Virus record (IMG/VR): IMGVR_UViG_3300035661_000037
Location: 18,712 to 82,711 of that record
DNA length: 64,000 bases
Reading direction: 5' to 3' (one strand)
Source of the DNA: a virus
Part shown: positions 63,525-64,000 of the stretch, in pieces
How the letters are laid out: each line of letters starts with the position of its first letter
Numbering within the stretch: the first letter of the stretch is position 1
Program-made: the position numbers and the translations under genes
The notes under the pieces: model-generated
What the model was told of the DNA's origin: nothing
The model's database searches: none
What the model saw: only the letters and a program-made list of their open reading frames with translations

Positions 63525-63772
63525 ACTAGCCCCCTTGCATATTGTTGAGCCGCTTTGTATGTAGGAAATGTCAGCCATCTTGTGCGTTGTTTCATTGTCA
63601 AAAATTGTCTATCTAATGGACTAACAAAAGATAGTAGGTAGCTATCTTGGGCAAGTACCCGCTCATAGGGTGCGTGTATTTCCATAAGCGGGTTGTCGCA
63701 GGTATCATCGCCCTTTACCCACACCTTGCGCCCGACCATTGCGTAATCTTTACTTTGTTTGAAGTTGCTCAT
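63521..63772 (-). CDS. Hypothetical protein (83 aa)
   Basis: Soluble basic protein with VGRKVWVKGDDTCDNPLMEIHAPYERV in the first half and TRWLTFPTYKAAQQYARG at the end. GGAGGTGAC precedes the ATG, and it overlaps the upstream gene by 4 nt. No family recognised; its early-type location suggests a host takeover or regulatory function. Confidence 0.6.
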   Translation of the reverse strand: MSNFKQSKDYAMVGRKVWVKGDDTCDNPLMEIHAPYERVLAQDSYLLSFVSPLDRQFLTMKQRTRWLTFPTYKAAQQYARGLV

Positions 63773-63987
63773 TTTGTCACCTCCTTAATTGTTACGCTAC
63801 CCATTTTCGACAACCTCTTTCGGATAATTAATTGTTCGTGACTATATTTTGCGCAAATAGCTGCATAATGCTTGCCCAATTGTACACACTGATCTACCTC
63901 ACTAGGGTCGACTGCCTTGCGTGTATTATCCAGATAATACCTTGGATGTAGTTCGCAATGCTGGTCATCTATGGTATACCCCGCCAA
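63769..63987 (-). CDS. Hypothetical protein (72 aa)
   Basis: Last gene in the window, starting 13 nt from the right edge, so its start or operon upstream may lie beyond. It has a short helical domain with DPSEVDQCVQLGKHYAAICAKYSHEQL. The stop overlaps the next gene (ATGA). No motif recognised. Confidence 0.55.
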   Translation of the reverse strand: MAGYTIDDQHCELHPRYYLDNTRKAVDPSEVDQCVQLGKHYAAICAKYSHEQLIIRKRLSKMGSVTIKEVTK

Positions 63988-64000
63988 TCCATAACGGGCT

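Noticed and set aside
1-64000. Genome-wide UGA recoding because of the UCA tRNA
   Set aside because: Many genes end with TGA in ATGA overlaps, and no gene was seen cut by an in-frame TGA with homologous continuation.
1-64000. Integrase, repressor, reverse transcriptase or DGR template repeats
   Set aside because: None found among the frames or repeats; no evidence for temperate life or a diversity-generating element.

Overview
The window is a 64 kb piece of a tailed dsDNA bacteriophage, most likely a long-tailed siphovirus of a Gram-negative host. The evidence is a complete head and tail gene set (TerL, DUF4055-type portal, scaffold, capsid, neck, tail tube, frameshifted tail chaperone, 1918-residue tape measure), no sheath gene, and a lysis block with spanin-like genes. 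Promoters are host-like sigma70 sites with 17-bp spacers. No RNA polymerase, integrase or repressor was seen, so a lytic lifestyle using host RNA polymerase is likely but unproven. The first gene is cut by the window edge, so the genome continues beyond it.

Layout. 1-17.9 kb (+ strand) is the early DNA metabolism arm: a partial C5 methyltransferase, family A DNA polymerase, calcineurin-like phosphoesterase, PD-(D/E)XK nuclease, DEDD exonuclease, SNF2-like helicase, DNA ligase, XPD/DinG-like helicase, a putative ssDNA-binding protein, a primase-helicase and an N6/N4 methyltransferase broken by a G7 tract. Many small unknown genes sit between them, usually joined by ATGA overlaps. 17.9-18.15 kb holds a tRNA-like fold and a probable tRNA with anticodon UCA; the two transcription units converge there. 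18.15-64 kb is all on the - strand and reads right to left: small early-type genes and KilA-N-like paralogs (64-62.4 kb), secreted HNH, HExxH protein, ThyX and class I ribonucleotide reductase (62.4-57.9 kb), packaging and capsid genes (57.8-52.5 kb), a 13-kb run of beta-rich virion or appendage genes (51-38 kb), VRR-NUC, a small-terminase-like protein, HTH-phosphoesterase and a homing-type HNH (38-35 kb), neck and tail genes (35-22.9 kb), tail fibres (24.4-19.6 kb) and lysis (19.5-18.2 kb).

Working together: polymerase, primase-helicase, ligase and nucleases replicate and process the DNA; NrdA/NrdB and ThyX supply dNTPs and dTMP; methyltransferases modify the DNA; the - strand block builds the virion and lyses the cell. 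Two promoter families are visible. At least five + strand sites share a -10 box followed after exactly 4 nt by GAACTnAATTAA. About fourteen - strand sites are TTGACA-17-TATAAG-like. The most notable points are the UCA tRNA, the methyltransferase bracketed by perfect 34-bp repeats that encode a shared C-terminus, the DEDD nuclease lacking its first catalytic Asp, and a DUF5675 protein in the endolysin position.
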